Source: Haliclystus octoradiatus (taxonomy: Eukaryota > Cnidaria > Staurozoa > Stauromedusae > Haliclystidae). From it: 64,000 nucleotides of DNA. Position numbers and translations under genes: made by a program. The DNA lies in contig OU744447.1 of assembly GCA_916610825.1 (NCBI GenBank), positions 25,359,037 through 25,423,036 on the forward strand. The letters run 5' to 3'. Under the pieces are notes generated by a model. It was not told the origin of the DNA. It was given only the letters and a program-made list of their open reading frames with translations, and ran no database searches. Shown in pieces: positions 11,827 to 59,315 of the stretch. How positions within the stretch are numbered: position 1 is the first letter of the stretch; the number at the start of each line of letters is the position of its first letter.

Positions 11827-12689
11827 GGCCCCAGTTACACGATGCCGTATTGATTATCATACCGTATTCAAAAGGTGTTATCGCCCTGGAATGCGTATCA
11901 CTTTCGTAGCTGTTACACTGCAAGACGCTACGCTACGTTTTGATTACACGAAGGCGGTGCCATATGATCATGTGATTTTGACTCCATTGTCTCTTTTGGT
12001 TGACGTAATTGATTGCCATTGTGATGGTGCACACACATTCGGGTCCCACATCAAAGCTCAAAGATTAAGCTCGAGTTTCTTTCTTGATCGCTAGTTTTTG
12101 ATATATTTCCTTTTCATTTCGGTTAACATTTATAAACATGTCCTCCCCAGTTGCAGAAGTTTTCAATGAAAAGACAAGGAGATTGAGTTATTGTTGGGAA
12201 AATGGAAACAATAAAAGTATTTGCTTCAAAATAGTTTGAGCCAGATAGAGCAAAATGAGGGAAAACTCTCGAGCAATTCTTTTCTTCTTTGCTAAATATC
12301 GCCGAACCATAAGATTATGTGCAATTTTATATATATGCAAGACATTTTCAGCGCACATAAAGGTAGAGAAAACCATCAATAAGTGATCCATGTTGATAAT
12401 TTTCTGCGCGCCAGTGGCCATTTAAAAAATTGATTCATGTTTTGAGAGGCTCAGAGAAACGAAAACGAGAACCGGCACAACACGTACCGGATTGATTGAG
12501 TTACACAGAGCGCAGCGTCTTGAAAGTCATGACGGCATGAAAATGAATACGCTTCGTAGCGAAGTGAAAATCACTACACTGCGCGCAGCGTATCGTATCG
12601 TATTCGAGCGGCGTCGTGTAACTCAAACCCCTATCCGATACGAAAGCTAAGGCGGTGCGCTGTCAATACGGCATCGTGTAACTGGGGCC
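11827..12689. mobile_element. Harbinger-type MITE, 863 bp
   Basis: The ends are perfect 27-base terminal inverted repeats: GGCCCCAGTTACACGATG... at 11827-11853 and its complement at 12663-12689. The flanking TTA triplets at 11824-11826 and 12690-12692 are a 3-bp target duplication. A TTA duplication with GG-starting ends is typical of PIF/Harbinger elements. Subterminal sequence repeats cgtagc/gttacac/cgtatcg motifs in both orientations. The one internal frame (12188-12421, minus) shows no transposase motif, so the element looks non-autonomous and young. Confidence 0.9.
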
Positions 12690-12692
12690 TTA

Positions 12693-13565
12693 ATCAAACA
12701 GTTCAATACATGATAAACATTCTATTGTCTAGAACTAGTTGAGCATAACAACATTTTGCTATTTCTGTAAATTGGCACTTTCAAATTAAAATGATAGGTA
12801 TTTAATAAACAATTCGACAGCGCAAAAGGAATAATATAAAATAAAATGTAAGCAAATTCTTCGGTTGCAAAATAATAGCATGCCTGTTGCAATGAAGACT
12901 TGTTTGCAGTCGACAACATGAAAAGGTGATTAAAACACGGCATGCATCACGAATAAAAATTAAGTGAATTGAAAATGGAAACAAGTCCGTTGGCTCAAAA
13001 TTATAAATTGTTACTTTCTCAGACTCCGCAGTGAAACCAGAAAATATATAAACAAACCAGTTTGTGTTTAAGTATGGCATTTAAATTGTAATCTAATTAC
13101 CAATGATAAACTCAAAAGATTATAAATCAATGTCCTAGATTACATAGCACACATGTGAATAATTTGTTCCTAGATAGCAATTAATGTTCAAAATTTCAAC
13201 TGAACATAACATTGTGCTTTACAAGCTCAGATTCCTTCTGTAAAGTTTAAATCAGCCCATACTAAAATTAAATTAATTGATATTATTTCGATCGACCTCC
13301 ACAATCTCCTGTGTCGTGGGATTTTCGGTTAGATAATTGAAAAAATATTGATTTTATTCTTCGATCCTCGCGTTTGTCAAAAAATTCAGTATCAATGGCA
13401 AAAGGATAAATGTAAGATAGATAATGCTATGCCACAAAAACGATAGCGATATCACTTGCCAGATCATCTCAACAATCAATTAATCAAAATAAAAGGCAAC
13501 GCAGTCGTAGCCGACAAGAAACACATATCAAGAGGGAAAGCAGATTTCAAGAACCAGAGTTTATC
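12693..13565. other. Intergenic stretch, nothing recognised
   Basis: Only short hydrophobic frames without motifs or splice context. Confidence 0.4.
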
Positions 13566-13690
13566 TCAAATTTTCAAGTTTTCTTTCAATGTTTTTCAAA
13601 ACTCTTCAGACTGATTCAAAATTTACCAAATAACCCAAAAAAGTTGTCACGTCCCGGAATAGCCTTCACATGAGAGTTAACCTCTGGTTA
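13566..13690 (-). mobile_element. Fragment of the MITE family also at 28.2-28.5 and 50.4-50.75 kb
   Basis: The segment caaaaaagttgtcacgtcc...gaatagcc...gagttaacctc matches the end of the intact 314-bp element at 50437-50750, read in the opposite direction. The rest has decayed beyond clear recognition. Confidence 0.55.
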
Positions 13691-14049
13691 AAAGCAACTA
13701 TAAAGAGAGTGTAGCAAATTACAGACTACACACTGAAATTCCTAATTCAAGAACAAGTCGAATAAACACTACCAAAGCCTGTCGAAGCTACGAGGGGTGC
13801 TGAAACACAAAGTAGCACAGAAAGCAGATTGCAAGTGAATACAGAATTTTCAGGCAATTGTAACAGACAGTGAAACACCAAATACGGGGTAAAGCAGATC
13901 TATCTTGTATTAAAAGCAAATTGCAATGTGGTACCAAATATACCGGACTCTGAAAAGAGGGGATTCCAAGTAGTATCAATCCAAGCAATTCCATCCCTTT
14001 TCCATCAACTTCTGGTCTGTTCAAAATTCTTTGGGAAGGCACCCGCTAG

Positions 14050-14600
14050 AATCCCCCAAGCCCCTTAAGTCGCAGGACATTTGAAAAATTTTCAAATGAA
14101 ATAACTGAAGTGAAACGCAGAATGCAAGAAATGTAGGTACTTTGTTGTAAGGGTATAAATACTATTATATTTGCAGAAATTACACTCATTGAGTTAACTT
14201 GATGACTAATAAATGAAAAACATTCGAGGCTGGTGTTCCGTGTAAATGACATGTTATAGACATGACACATAAAAAATTGTTTCTTATTAAAATGTTTTAA
14301 CGCAAAAACCATTGTTCAGGTAACGTTCCTCAAGTGAATAGCATTAATAAAATATCGATATATAGTTGTAATTCTCATATCTAGAATGATTGTAAAACCT
14401 CTTTATAACGATGAGAAATGAAAAAGATTTGACAATGGAGTTCTGTAAATTTGACAAGTTGTAGACTTGACACCAAAAAAATATATTATTAAAAAACATT
14501 TTAACCGGGATTTAAATGCAGAAAACAATTGTACCAGCAACATTTCTCTTCGACGGTGAAGTTCCGTGTAATTGACATGTTGTAGATATATAAATCAATA
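14050..14600. repeat. Second block of the ~200-bp repeat, about 2.5 diverged copies
   Basis: Contains caagtgaatagc...taataaaatat, gtaattctcat.tctagaatgattgtaaa and gttccgtgtaattgacatgttgtaga, in the same order as the array at 10.84-11.53 kb. The first unit is the most eroded. Confidence 0.65.
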
Positions 14601-17175
14601 GGGGGTAATGTTTTCAACGGTATATATTTTTTATCGTTAGTTTTTTTCAAGTAGATATATCCGTTTAGACAAATATTTTTTATTCGTTGATATGAACTTT
14701 GTTGAAGAAGAGATGTCGTGTGGTAGAAATATAAAATATTTTAAAATTTAATTTGTTTTTGCAGAGAAATAGTTAGCAACGAAATAAAAAAGAAAAAAGA
14801 TTTTAACTGTTACTTCGGAAATATCGTGCTTCTGTGTGTTGAAAATCTACTCGCTCGCTATGCTCTCCATAACTTCTTCTGTATATTGTTCTATCGCGTC
14901 TACTGGAAGTAGCTCAAATGCATAAATAAACACAACAAATATTTCAATTTCTATCAGACATCCCTCTCCCACAGCCCAACTTAAATTTTTAATTAGCGGC
15001 CCTGCATTATTAAATCGTCCCCTTGTCTCATCCACATTAATGCATGCCACCGGTCTACATCTGTTTGACTCTATAGTTGGGAGATAATGATAGTTATGAA
15101 ATACAACACAAGCATGAGATATTTATAGGAAAATATTTCACGACAGGTACTTAGATATATTTAAAAGATGTGACACAACACATTTAGCCCGCAGTAAGAG
15201 TGCTTTGTTTCGATTTCGAATGTCTCCCCGACTACATCCAGTGTATTATCCTACCGTAAAGATCGAGTGCGTGTGTTATATTAGATTGGTGAAATACTCA
15301 GTATATATAATTTTACTTCCCAACTGGCAAGTCATATTTCTTGAACATACTTTTGTTTGATTTGTTTAAACGTTCAAAAGTGCCATTGTTTATGAGAAAA
15401 CTAGTTATACTAATCAAAGAATGGATGCAATGATCTATATGCTTTCAAATGTACTCATTTTTGATTGATGTAACTAATGGTCGACAACTCAAGCCCTTTT
15501 GAAACGTTAAAAAGGAAAAAATGAATAAAACTCAAGATATACTCTCTCGTTTATGATTTAGAAAGTATCCTCTTTGTATAGCCACATTATTTGTACAAAA
15601 ATATAAAAGGCTCAATAAACAAGTAATGATCGGGATTTTTGTTCGTTCGTTTTCGGAATATTTTATAATGGAGTTTATGGGTATTAGAAGTAGTGGCTTT
15701 CAATGCTGGATCATCAATCAAGGCAACAAGGAATTTGACTTTATTTATTGATTTAATTAAATATTTTCTTCATTTATAGTATATCATGTGGGCATTAATG
15801 ATAATTCACTATCTTTACGTTTCAGTTTATGTATAACGTAATGTAAAGGAGAATGCTCCCATTTATTACTTACGTATATACGTTTCTTTGATCCTTTGTT
15901 GAAAGACTATCACCTTTCACCTACTAAACGATTTTTTGAAATAAATCAGTTGCTATTACTATATAACTATACAGGTGAAGAGATATCGCATGCTGGTGTG
16001 TATTGAGGGTTGCGTCAATAGAAAGCCAGCATTTCAAAACACTCTCACCATAGAAAACCTATTGGATCATATTTGCAAATTTGTTAGTATTTTGAAATAT
16101 TTTTGACCTGTAGCGGTTGGAATACATATCATGTATATCATTTAATAGATAAACACATCTATGAAGCAGAATATGGGTTATTAATATATAATCAACTGCA
16201 CGACATGATAATATGTATTGACAGCATTGAGAACCAAAACTATTTACTGCACGACACTAAAACAGATGGAACAAATTGATCGAGCAGGGAAAAAGCCTTA
16301 TAGCCAAAATTAAATTTCCACTGAAAGTTCCTTACTAACAAGGAAATTTACGTGAAAGATTAACTCTTTAAAATTTATCAGAAATAGTAGCATAAGGCGT
16401 ATTATGTCTGTATGGTTGACTCAACGAAGTCCATTTGAGGTGCTATTTGATGCCAACCTTGGAAGATAGCAGTAGCGCGTCCAAACAAAAACAAGTTTGT
16501 TGAAAGTTGAATTGCATTCTCCATTTTATTGTTCTATTGGTTAGAAAAAGCATGAAAGCGATAAGTGAATTATAAATAATATCAGAAATGGGCGTTTATG
16601 CCCATCTATACAAATTCAATGGGGAAAAGGCTTCAAAATTCCATAAAGCTGTGATTATATATCAGTAAATTGTTTTTGAATTATTTTTTATGTCTATAAA
16701 CGTAACAATCTCAGAGTATCACAGTAGCATTTAAATGTCTATTGGATGGGAACCTAAACTGAAAATTTCTTTTCCAAAGTGATGCATTTGATTGTATGGC
16801 TTCCACTGTGATATTGACAGATTATAGATTATAGAAGTGTGTTGTTTTCTATAAAACTAAAAATAGAAATGAAGTGGAATGGTGCTGACAGATATATTTT
16901 TTGTTGAACCTCCCACAAATACTATGCTCCTGTTTCCCAACAAAAATCTACAAAAAACCATTTTCCGTACCTTTTTTTTGATTTCAAGCAGTATCCAACA
17001 ATTTCTTGACAAATCATAGTAAATTGAAAGTAAAATCTGTCAACACCTCCACAGAACAGAACACAACACACTTTGAAACAAGACTTTTGAGTATAGGCTC
17101 TCATCCATAGACTTTTGAATACCACAGTAACATTTCTGATGTTGTTACCTTCATGATATTATTCAAATTAAAAAT
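14601..17175. other. Intergenic stretch, nothing recognised
   Basis: About 2.6 kb of AT-rich DNA. The longest frames (for example 14847-15050 and 16922-17125, both minus) lack domains and splice-supported neighbours. Confidence 0.4.
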
Positions 17176-17179
17176 TATT

Positions 17180-17366
17180 AACAAATACTTTACTGAGATC
17201 TAATTATATTTTTTTGAAATTTGACTTCGTGTATTAATTTGGAGGTTCATTGAGCGCCCATCTCCAAATAATTTGTTGATCTCAAATTTTGCAATTATCA
17301 TTTTTTACCCATAAGAACAATAAAATCGAGAATGCACTTCAACTTTGAAACCTTAATTTTTTTTGA
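17180..17366 (+). mobile_element. Eroded copy of the TA-type MITE at 48.95-49.31 kb
   Basis: Shares taattatattttttgaaatt, a gagcgc(c/t)catctcc block, the segment cataagaacaataaaatc.agaatgca and the T-rich end with 48954-49310. The right inverted repeat is degraded and the left end is not recognisable. Confidence 0.6.
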
Positions 17367-17369
17367 TCA

Positions 17370-18895
17370 GCTTTAGCATGGAAAAATGTTTCAGGGCAGT
17401 AAACAGTTGTATACTATCCATGATAAAATTCTCCTTAAGTTGCTTGTAACAATTGGATTACTGGAAGTGTCATATCCGATACATGGCGAGTGGTGGGGAT
17501 AAATTGGAAATAAGATATTAACGGAGTAAGAGACACTGCTTGAGCTGATGTATTTGGATTGCACAAGTTATTTTTATAATTTTTTTTTTATCAGCAAATG
17601 GTATATAAATATGAAAAAATCTTCAAATAAGCCTATGGAATAAACTCTCTCAACCCATCTGGATGTGAACACATCTAGCAGAACTAATCTGCTTGACAAA
17701 GGGGCATACTTTGTCACAATATTTTTAAAAATGAATGCTCAGTTTTCCAACGAATTGATAAAATTTGAAATCTGTTTAACTTGAAATAAAATATTTCTTA
17801 CATTTAGAATGAGGCAGGAAATAGCGACACAAAGGCTCAGTTTGGAACTAAAAGATATGGCTTTAGGTTTCAATTTTATGGTTTGAGGATTAAGACCATT
17901 ATTATGACCGAGACAGCTCCAGGCCCATCGTAACCTTGACATTCATTTATATTTATTCCAATTGCATCTAACACATAGATCTGCTCTAGCCAAAGTATTC
18001 TCACAATAAATAAACTTAACAAAATCTTGTTTGATCAATCCTTCCTCAACATCAGACTATTGAAGCGCCAAAGAAAATTGCTCCTTATAAGAACAACCTC
18101 TTGCTTGCTTTTTTTTGACTTCACTCTGAATTAAATCTCTATACCATTTTATGAAGTCGTTTTGTGACTCTTTTAATTATAAAAGTATTTTTTGGTGCAT
18201 TTTCGAAATGATCCTCGAAACTTTGTCGCCAGAACCAGCCATTTAGTTTAACAAATACAAAATTACCTACTGTTGCAAATGAGTATTCACCAAAATTTTG
18301 GTTGATGCATTGAACAGTAACGATGAGCATTTGAAGGCAGAGCAATCAATATGCACGAGTTGGGGCACACTGTCATGTTACTGCTGGGCATCTCATTGGC
18401 TACCAGGACTATCATGTGATACATGGCGATCTTTTTTGCTCGCGATTTTCGAAAGTTATGTATTTTTCGCAAGGATACTTCACGTGCTTTTGTATTCAAG
18501 GCTGTAAGCATACGCGTGTGAAGTTGAACGAATATTCGTGTAAACTAATATTCGTTTGAACGAAGATTGGGCTTAAAGGCAAATGTAGAATTGTCGTTCA
18601 ATCGCGTGTTTGCAAACGAATAATAGAAATATTGTGAAATAATATGTGAAAAAACGAAAAAGAATTCAAAGCAAACACCAAACTTTGAAATATCTTGAAA
18701 TAATTATTATAGATACCACAACTATTGTTACTGTTATTATTTGTTAATAAATAGTTAATACGGTCGACTTTTGTCAAAAACAAGTTAAACAACTATTATT
18801 TTCTTAACTCAAAAGACCTTGAATTTTGAAGTTCGTCACCACGCGTCTTGCATAATGATCTAAACAAAGAACGATATCAAAGGGAAACTCATGCG
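17370..18895. other. Intergenic stretch, nothing recognised
   Basis: No motif-bearing frame, RNA gene or clear repeat. The GC-richer patch at 18340-18500 has open frames on both strands, but I recognise neither. Confidence 0.35.
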
Positions 18896-18897
18896 AC

Positions 18898-19175
18898 GAA
18901 TACTATAGCAAGCAAAAATTTGAATTAAGGTGAAATTTAAACAACAAGAAAATTAGGCACCTTCTTTACTTGCATGGCATATATTTCAACAAAAATTTAT
19001 ATTATAAATATTATAGTAAATGAAAATTCGAATTAAGGGAAATTTCTAAGCAACTAAATACAGGCACCTTCTTCAAATCAAGGCTTGAATTGGGCGCATA
19101 ACTTTAACGAACATTCATATTATGAATACTATAGCAAACACAAAATCGAGTTAAGGGGAATAGTATTAAACAAAT
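18898..19175. repeat. Tandem repeat of about 115 bp, 2.5 copies
   Basis: Three successive blocks share (t/a)actatagcaa-a...aaaat(t/c)gaattaagg...gaaat...aggcaccttcttc, starting near 18900, 19010 and 19126. Confidence 0.65.
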
Positions 19176-19405
19176 TCATAATTTCCGTAAACTATGCTCT
19201 GATAGCACCACGAGAAGCACGTAAGGAGAAAACGAGAAGCCATCAGAAAATTACTAGCCGCCATATTTGATTATTTAGCGGTTGTTTGGTATTTTCATAA
19301 ATTTCTTGAAATCGACGGTGTCAAGCTCGTCTATGGTGAAATGGCGTTAATGGCGTTAACCAATCAAGTTGCAAGAATAAATCGCAGCAGATCCTTCATA
19401 TGCTC

Positions 19406-20487
19406 TAGTATAGTATAGTATAGTATAGTATAGTATAGTATAGTACAGTATAGTATAGTATAGTATAGTATAGTATAGTATAGTATAGTATAGTATAGTA
19501 TAGTATAGTATAGTATAGTATAGTATAGTATAGTATAGTATAGTATAGTATAGTATAGTATAGTATAGTATAGTATAGTATAGTATAGTATAGTATAGTA
19601 TAGTATAGTATAGTATAGTATAGTATTGTATAGTATGGTATAGTATAGTATAGTATAGTATAGTATAGTATAGTATAGTATAGTATAGTATAGTATAGTA
19701 TAGTATAGTACAGTATAGTATAGTATAGTATAGTATAGTATAGTATAGTATAGTATAGCATAGTATAGTATAGTACAGTATAGTATAGTATAGTATAGTA
19801 TCGTATAGTATAGTATAGTATAGTATAGTATAGTATAGTATAGTATAGTATAGTATAGTATAGTATAGTATAGTATAGTATAGTATAGTATAGTATAGTA
19901 TAGTATAGTATAGTATAGTATGGTATAGTATAGTATAGTATAGTATAGTATAGTACAGTATAGTATAGTATAGTATAGTATAGTATAGTATAGTATTGTA
20001 TAGTATGGTATAGTATAGTATAGTGTAGTATAGTATAGTATAGTATAGTATAGTATAGTATAGTATAGTATAGTATAGTATAGTATAGTATAGTATAGTA
20101 TAGTATAGTATAGTATAGTATAGTATAGTATAGTATAGTATAGTATAGTATAGTATAGTATAGTATAGTATAGTATAGTATAGTATAGTATAGTATAGTA
20201 TAGTATAGTATAGTATAGTATAGTATAGTATAGTATAGTATAGTATAGTATAGTATAGTATAGTATAGTATAGTATAGTATAGTATAGTATAGTATAGTA
20301 TAGTATAGTATAGTATAGTATAGTATAGTATAGTATAGTATAGTATAGTATAGTATAGTATAGTATAGTATAGTATAGTATAGTATAGTATAGTATAGTA
20401 TAGTATAGTATAGTATAGTATAGTATAGTATAGTATAGTATAGTATAGTATAGTATAGTATAGTATAGTATAGCATAGCATAGTATA
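19406..20487. repeat. TAGTA pentanucleotide microsatellite, about 1.08 kb
   Basis: About 215 near-perfect copies of a 5-base unit with a few point changes (for example tagtaCagta, tagtatTgta, tagtatGgta). Because 5 is not a multiple of 3, the reverse strand encodes an endless YTIL-type repeat with no stop, giving two giant but meaningless frames. A short related tract lies at 21013-21042. Confidence 0.97.
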
Positions 20488-20607
20488 TTAATAATCTCTT
20501 AAAAAAACTCCAACCATGATTGGTGGATTTGTAGCACGTGTTTAGCAGTTAAGTCAAAACAACCCAAGATATTCAATGGCAACTACTAAAGGCGTGCGGG
20601 TATAGGT

Positions 20608-20633
20608 CTATAACCGCACGTGTGCGGTTATAG
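20608..20633. repeat. Perfect 12-bp inverted repeat around CACGTG
   Basis: ctataaccgcac at 20608-20619 and gtgcggttatag at 20622-20633 pair perfectly across two bases, with a central CACGTG. It lies about 920 bases beyond the gene B stop codon. Confidence 0.6.
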
Positions 20634-20639
20634 AGCTAT

Positions 20640-21556
20640 ACATACACGACTTTAACCAAACAGCTAAAACAGATGTTTTGAAAGTGGCGACTAGCTGCGA
20701 CAGATCGAATATTTTTTTCATGGGATCAAATCAAATGCATAATCTGTAATTGAAAATTCAATCAAAAAATTACAAAAAGTATCAGCTTGGGATTTGCTAT
20801 ATTCAGATCTAACTTTTACTATATTTTTAATATTGCAAACATGTTTGAAGAACAATTATGTTGAATTCTTCGCTTTATATTTTGAAATGATATTCGTAAG
20901 AATTTCATTGTTGTATCGAAATTGATGAGAGACAGTTAATGTTCCAGACAAAGGTTATGTTAAATGATTATTAAAATGATTACATCACCCACAAGAGTGA
21001 TGTAATCCCTTAGTATAGTATAGTATATAGTATAGTATAGTATATCTACCCACCGTCCTACCTACTGATACATTAAACTTCCAGATGTTTTAACAAAGCA
21101 GCTCGACAGGATTTCGTGAACTTCAGTATAGATTGATTAATGAGAACAAATACCAGTAATAGCTATGTAAGATCTTCCGCCAAACCCTTAATTTAAACAT
21201 TTATGTAATAAATTTTTTGACTTAAAATCAATCGTCTCAAAGATCCAATTGAATAGCTAATGAAAACATTAGTTGCTCGAGAATGAATTCCGCTTATACC
21301 CGATATATATATTTATACATGCATAATGTATTATAGTTCCAAATTGTGAATTTGAACATATTAATAATTAATCCAATTAATAGGGAAAATTATTTACAAA
21401 ATCATTTAATGGAGCTCAATGAACTTTCATATATACAGTATATTTAATTCGAAATAAGTGAAATTTAATGGCATGATTTATGCTTCGTTAATTTGTGTTG
21501 AGAGCTTATAGAAACTCCTTTAAAATTGTCAGAAATGATGAGTTGATGTGTAAATT
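20640..21556. other. 3' flank of gene B
   Basis: Presumed 3' untranslated region and downstream DNA. On the minus strand, ATTAAA (a common variant polyadenylation signal) occurs at 21464-21469 and 21443-21448, about 90-115 bases past the stop. No canonical AATAAA was noticed close by. Confidence 0.35.
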
Positions 21557-57577
<36,021 letters not shown>

Positions 57578-57591
57578 CTTACATGAATAGG

Positions 57592-58383
57592 TAAAGTGCA
57601 CATGACACCAAAAAACGTTTTTCCGGAATCGAGTAGCCCATGCAAACTAAATAGGAAAGGCGACAATAACTTTTCAATTTGGATTCTTGTAAGTTGAATT
57701 ATTTAATTTTGAAAGTACCACATTTCAAAAATAGTGCTCCTTCGAAAGTCGGAACTCATGTCGAAATGACAAGAGAGCATACGGTGGAAAAATAGCAAAG
57801 TCTATACTTCAAAAAAAGTAACTTTTTTATCGCGAAAAAGAAATTCTCCACTTCCAAGTAAAGATAAGCCCAGATTTTTGAGACACCTTGTTGGCTATAA
57901 TGACTGGAATTGAATGCGAAATGTAGAGTTTAGAAAGGTGTTTTTAGGATGGAGGATTGAAAGGCCTTTATAAGAAATCGATAGATTTTTTCTGTCAAAA
58001 ACGTGTCGAAAGACTAGATCAACTCATGTCATCGAGCAAGGTGTTGAGTACTTGAAGAACGGCAAAACGCTTTGTATTCTCTTCGCCGCGGATAATGATG
58101 ATCAAAACGTTAAAATTTCCTTGATCTAGTTTGGTCGATCTCACGTGAATGCAAAGCGTTTTGCCGCTGTTCAAGTACTCAACACCTTGCTCCATGACAC
58201 GTGTTAATCCAGTGTTTTAAAATGTTTTGACAGAGTAACACCATCGAAGTCTTATAAAGGCCTCTCAAAACTCTACAATTCATGTTCAATTTCATTTCTA
58301 TAATGCCAACAAGGTATCCCAAAGATATGGGCATATCTGTTCGATTCCGGAAAAACATTTTTGTTGGCGTCATGGGCACTTTA
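57592..58383. mobile_element. Large fold-back (near-palindromic) element, 788 bp, TA duplication
   Basis: TA at 57592-57593 and 58382-58383 brackets inverted ends AAGTGCACATGACACCAAAA...cgtttttccggaatcga and its imperfect complement. Pairing continues far inward: ccttgttggcta(t)aa with tataatgccaacaagg, aaaggcctttataa with ttataaaggcctct, and caaggtgttgagtacttgaa...cggcaaaacgctttg with its complement. The centre is near 58090. No transposase. Confidence 0.85.
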
Positions 58384-59315
58384 AGCTTTTTTTAAATTCG
58401 AAAATAGCTGTTTTCATTCCAGTAGTATTGCACCAGTCTCTTAAGGGAGCAGTGTTCTTAACTAGAAACAGAAGTACTAATCGAGCGATTAGTTAATGTT
58501 GACATTACATTAGCTATATTTCAAAATAGGCAATTAGCAGATGTAGTCCTTAGCTAAAAGATCCTGGAAACGAATGTATTCAAAATTTGTCAATTATTGT
58601 ATATTATTCTTACATCGATAATCATTATCTGACAGGGCACTAACAGCAGCCAGTCGTACGTTTACACCAGTGAGCTATATAGTCCGTCAGCTGAGAAAAA
58701 AAAATGGCTCACCTTCGGGGATCAGGGATATTGTATATTAAAATGAACGCCAGGAGCAGACGAATAAGAATATCTATGATGACTATCCCCAAATTACAGC
58801 GAACGTGCTGAAATTTGGATTTTTCATTATAATTAATTGTCACGCAGGCAATTTACCAGATTAAAATTTTGAAAAATAAACACACCTTATTTATTACACA
58901 GGGAATTATTGCACAATATATTTTATTATTGCATGAAATTAATTTCAAATAACAGTAAAAAGATTTCTCAACTCTTAATTATAATTAAAAACTCAAATAA
59001 ATTTAAAAGATGAACAACAGACTATACATAAAATTATTGTATATGAGACTTAACAACAAAACAGGGTTAAATCTAATCTAATGTTTATTGTATATTTTTT
59101 ATTCATTTAATTTTCTTATTATTAAACATAACCTCCTTATTAGAAGAAAATATATTAAAAATGTTTGTAGTATCAAAACTATTCTACTTAAAAATCTACA
59201 ACTACTGCTATATCTACTACATTATTTACAAATTATAAATCTCATTTAAGGATAAACAATCGGGGAGTGTTCCCATGACATTGATGCAAAATCAATAGCA
59301 TTGTTGGGTTTAATA
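58384..59315. other. Stretch between fold-back element and nuclease-like pseudogene
   Basis: Very AT-rich, with no exon or motif. If gene B begins upstream of 57.6 kb, its first exon could be here, but I could not find one. Confidence 0.35.

Noticed and set aside
12188-12421. 77-codon frame inside the Harbinger-type MITE
   Set aside because: No transposase or Myb-like motif; MITEs of this size are normally non-coding.
19364-20481. Two long minus-strand open frames (370 and 358 codons)
   Set aside because: They are translations of the TAGTA microsatellite, which lacks stops on that strand; the product is a meaningless YTIL-type repeat.
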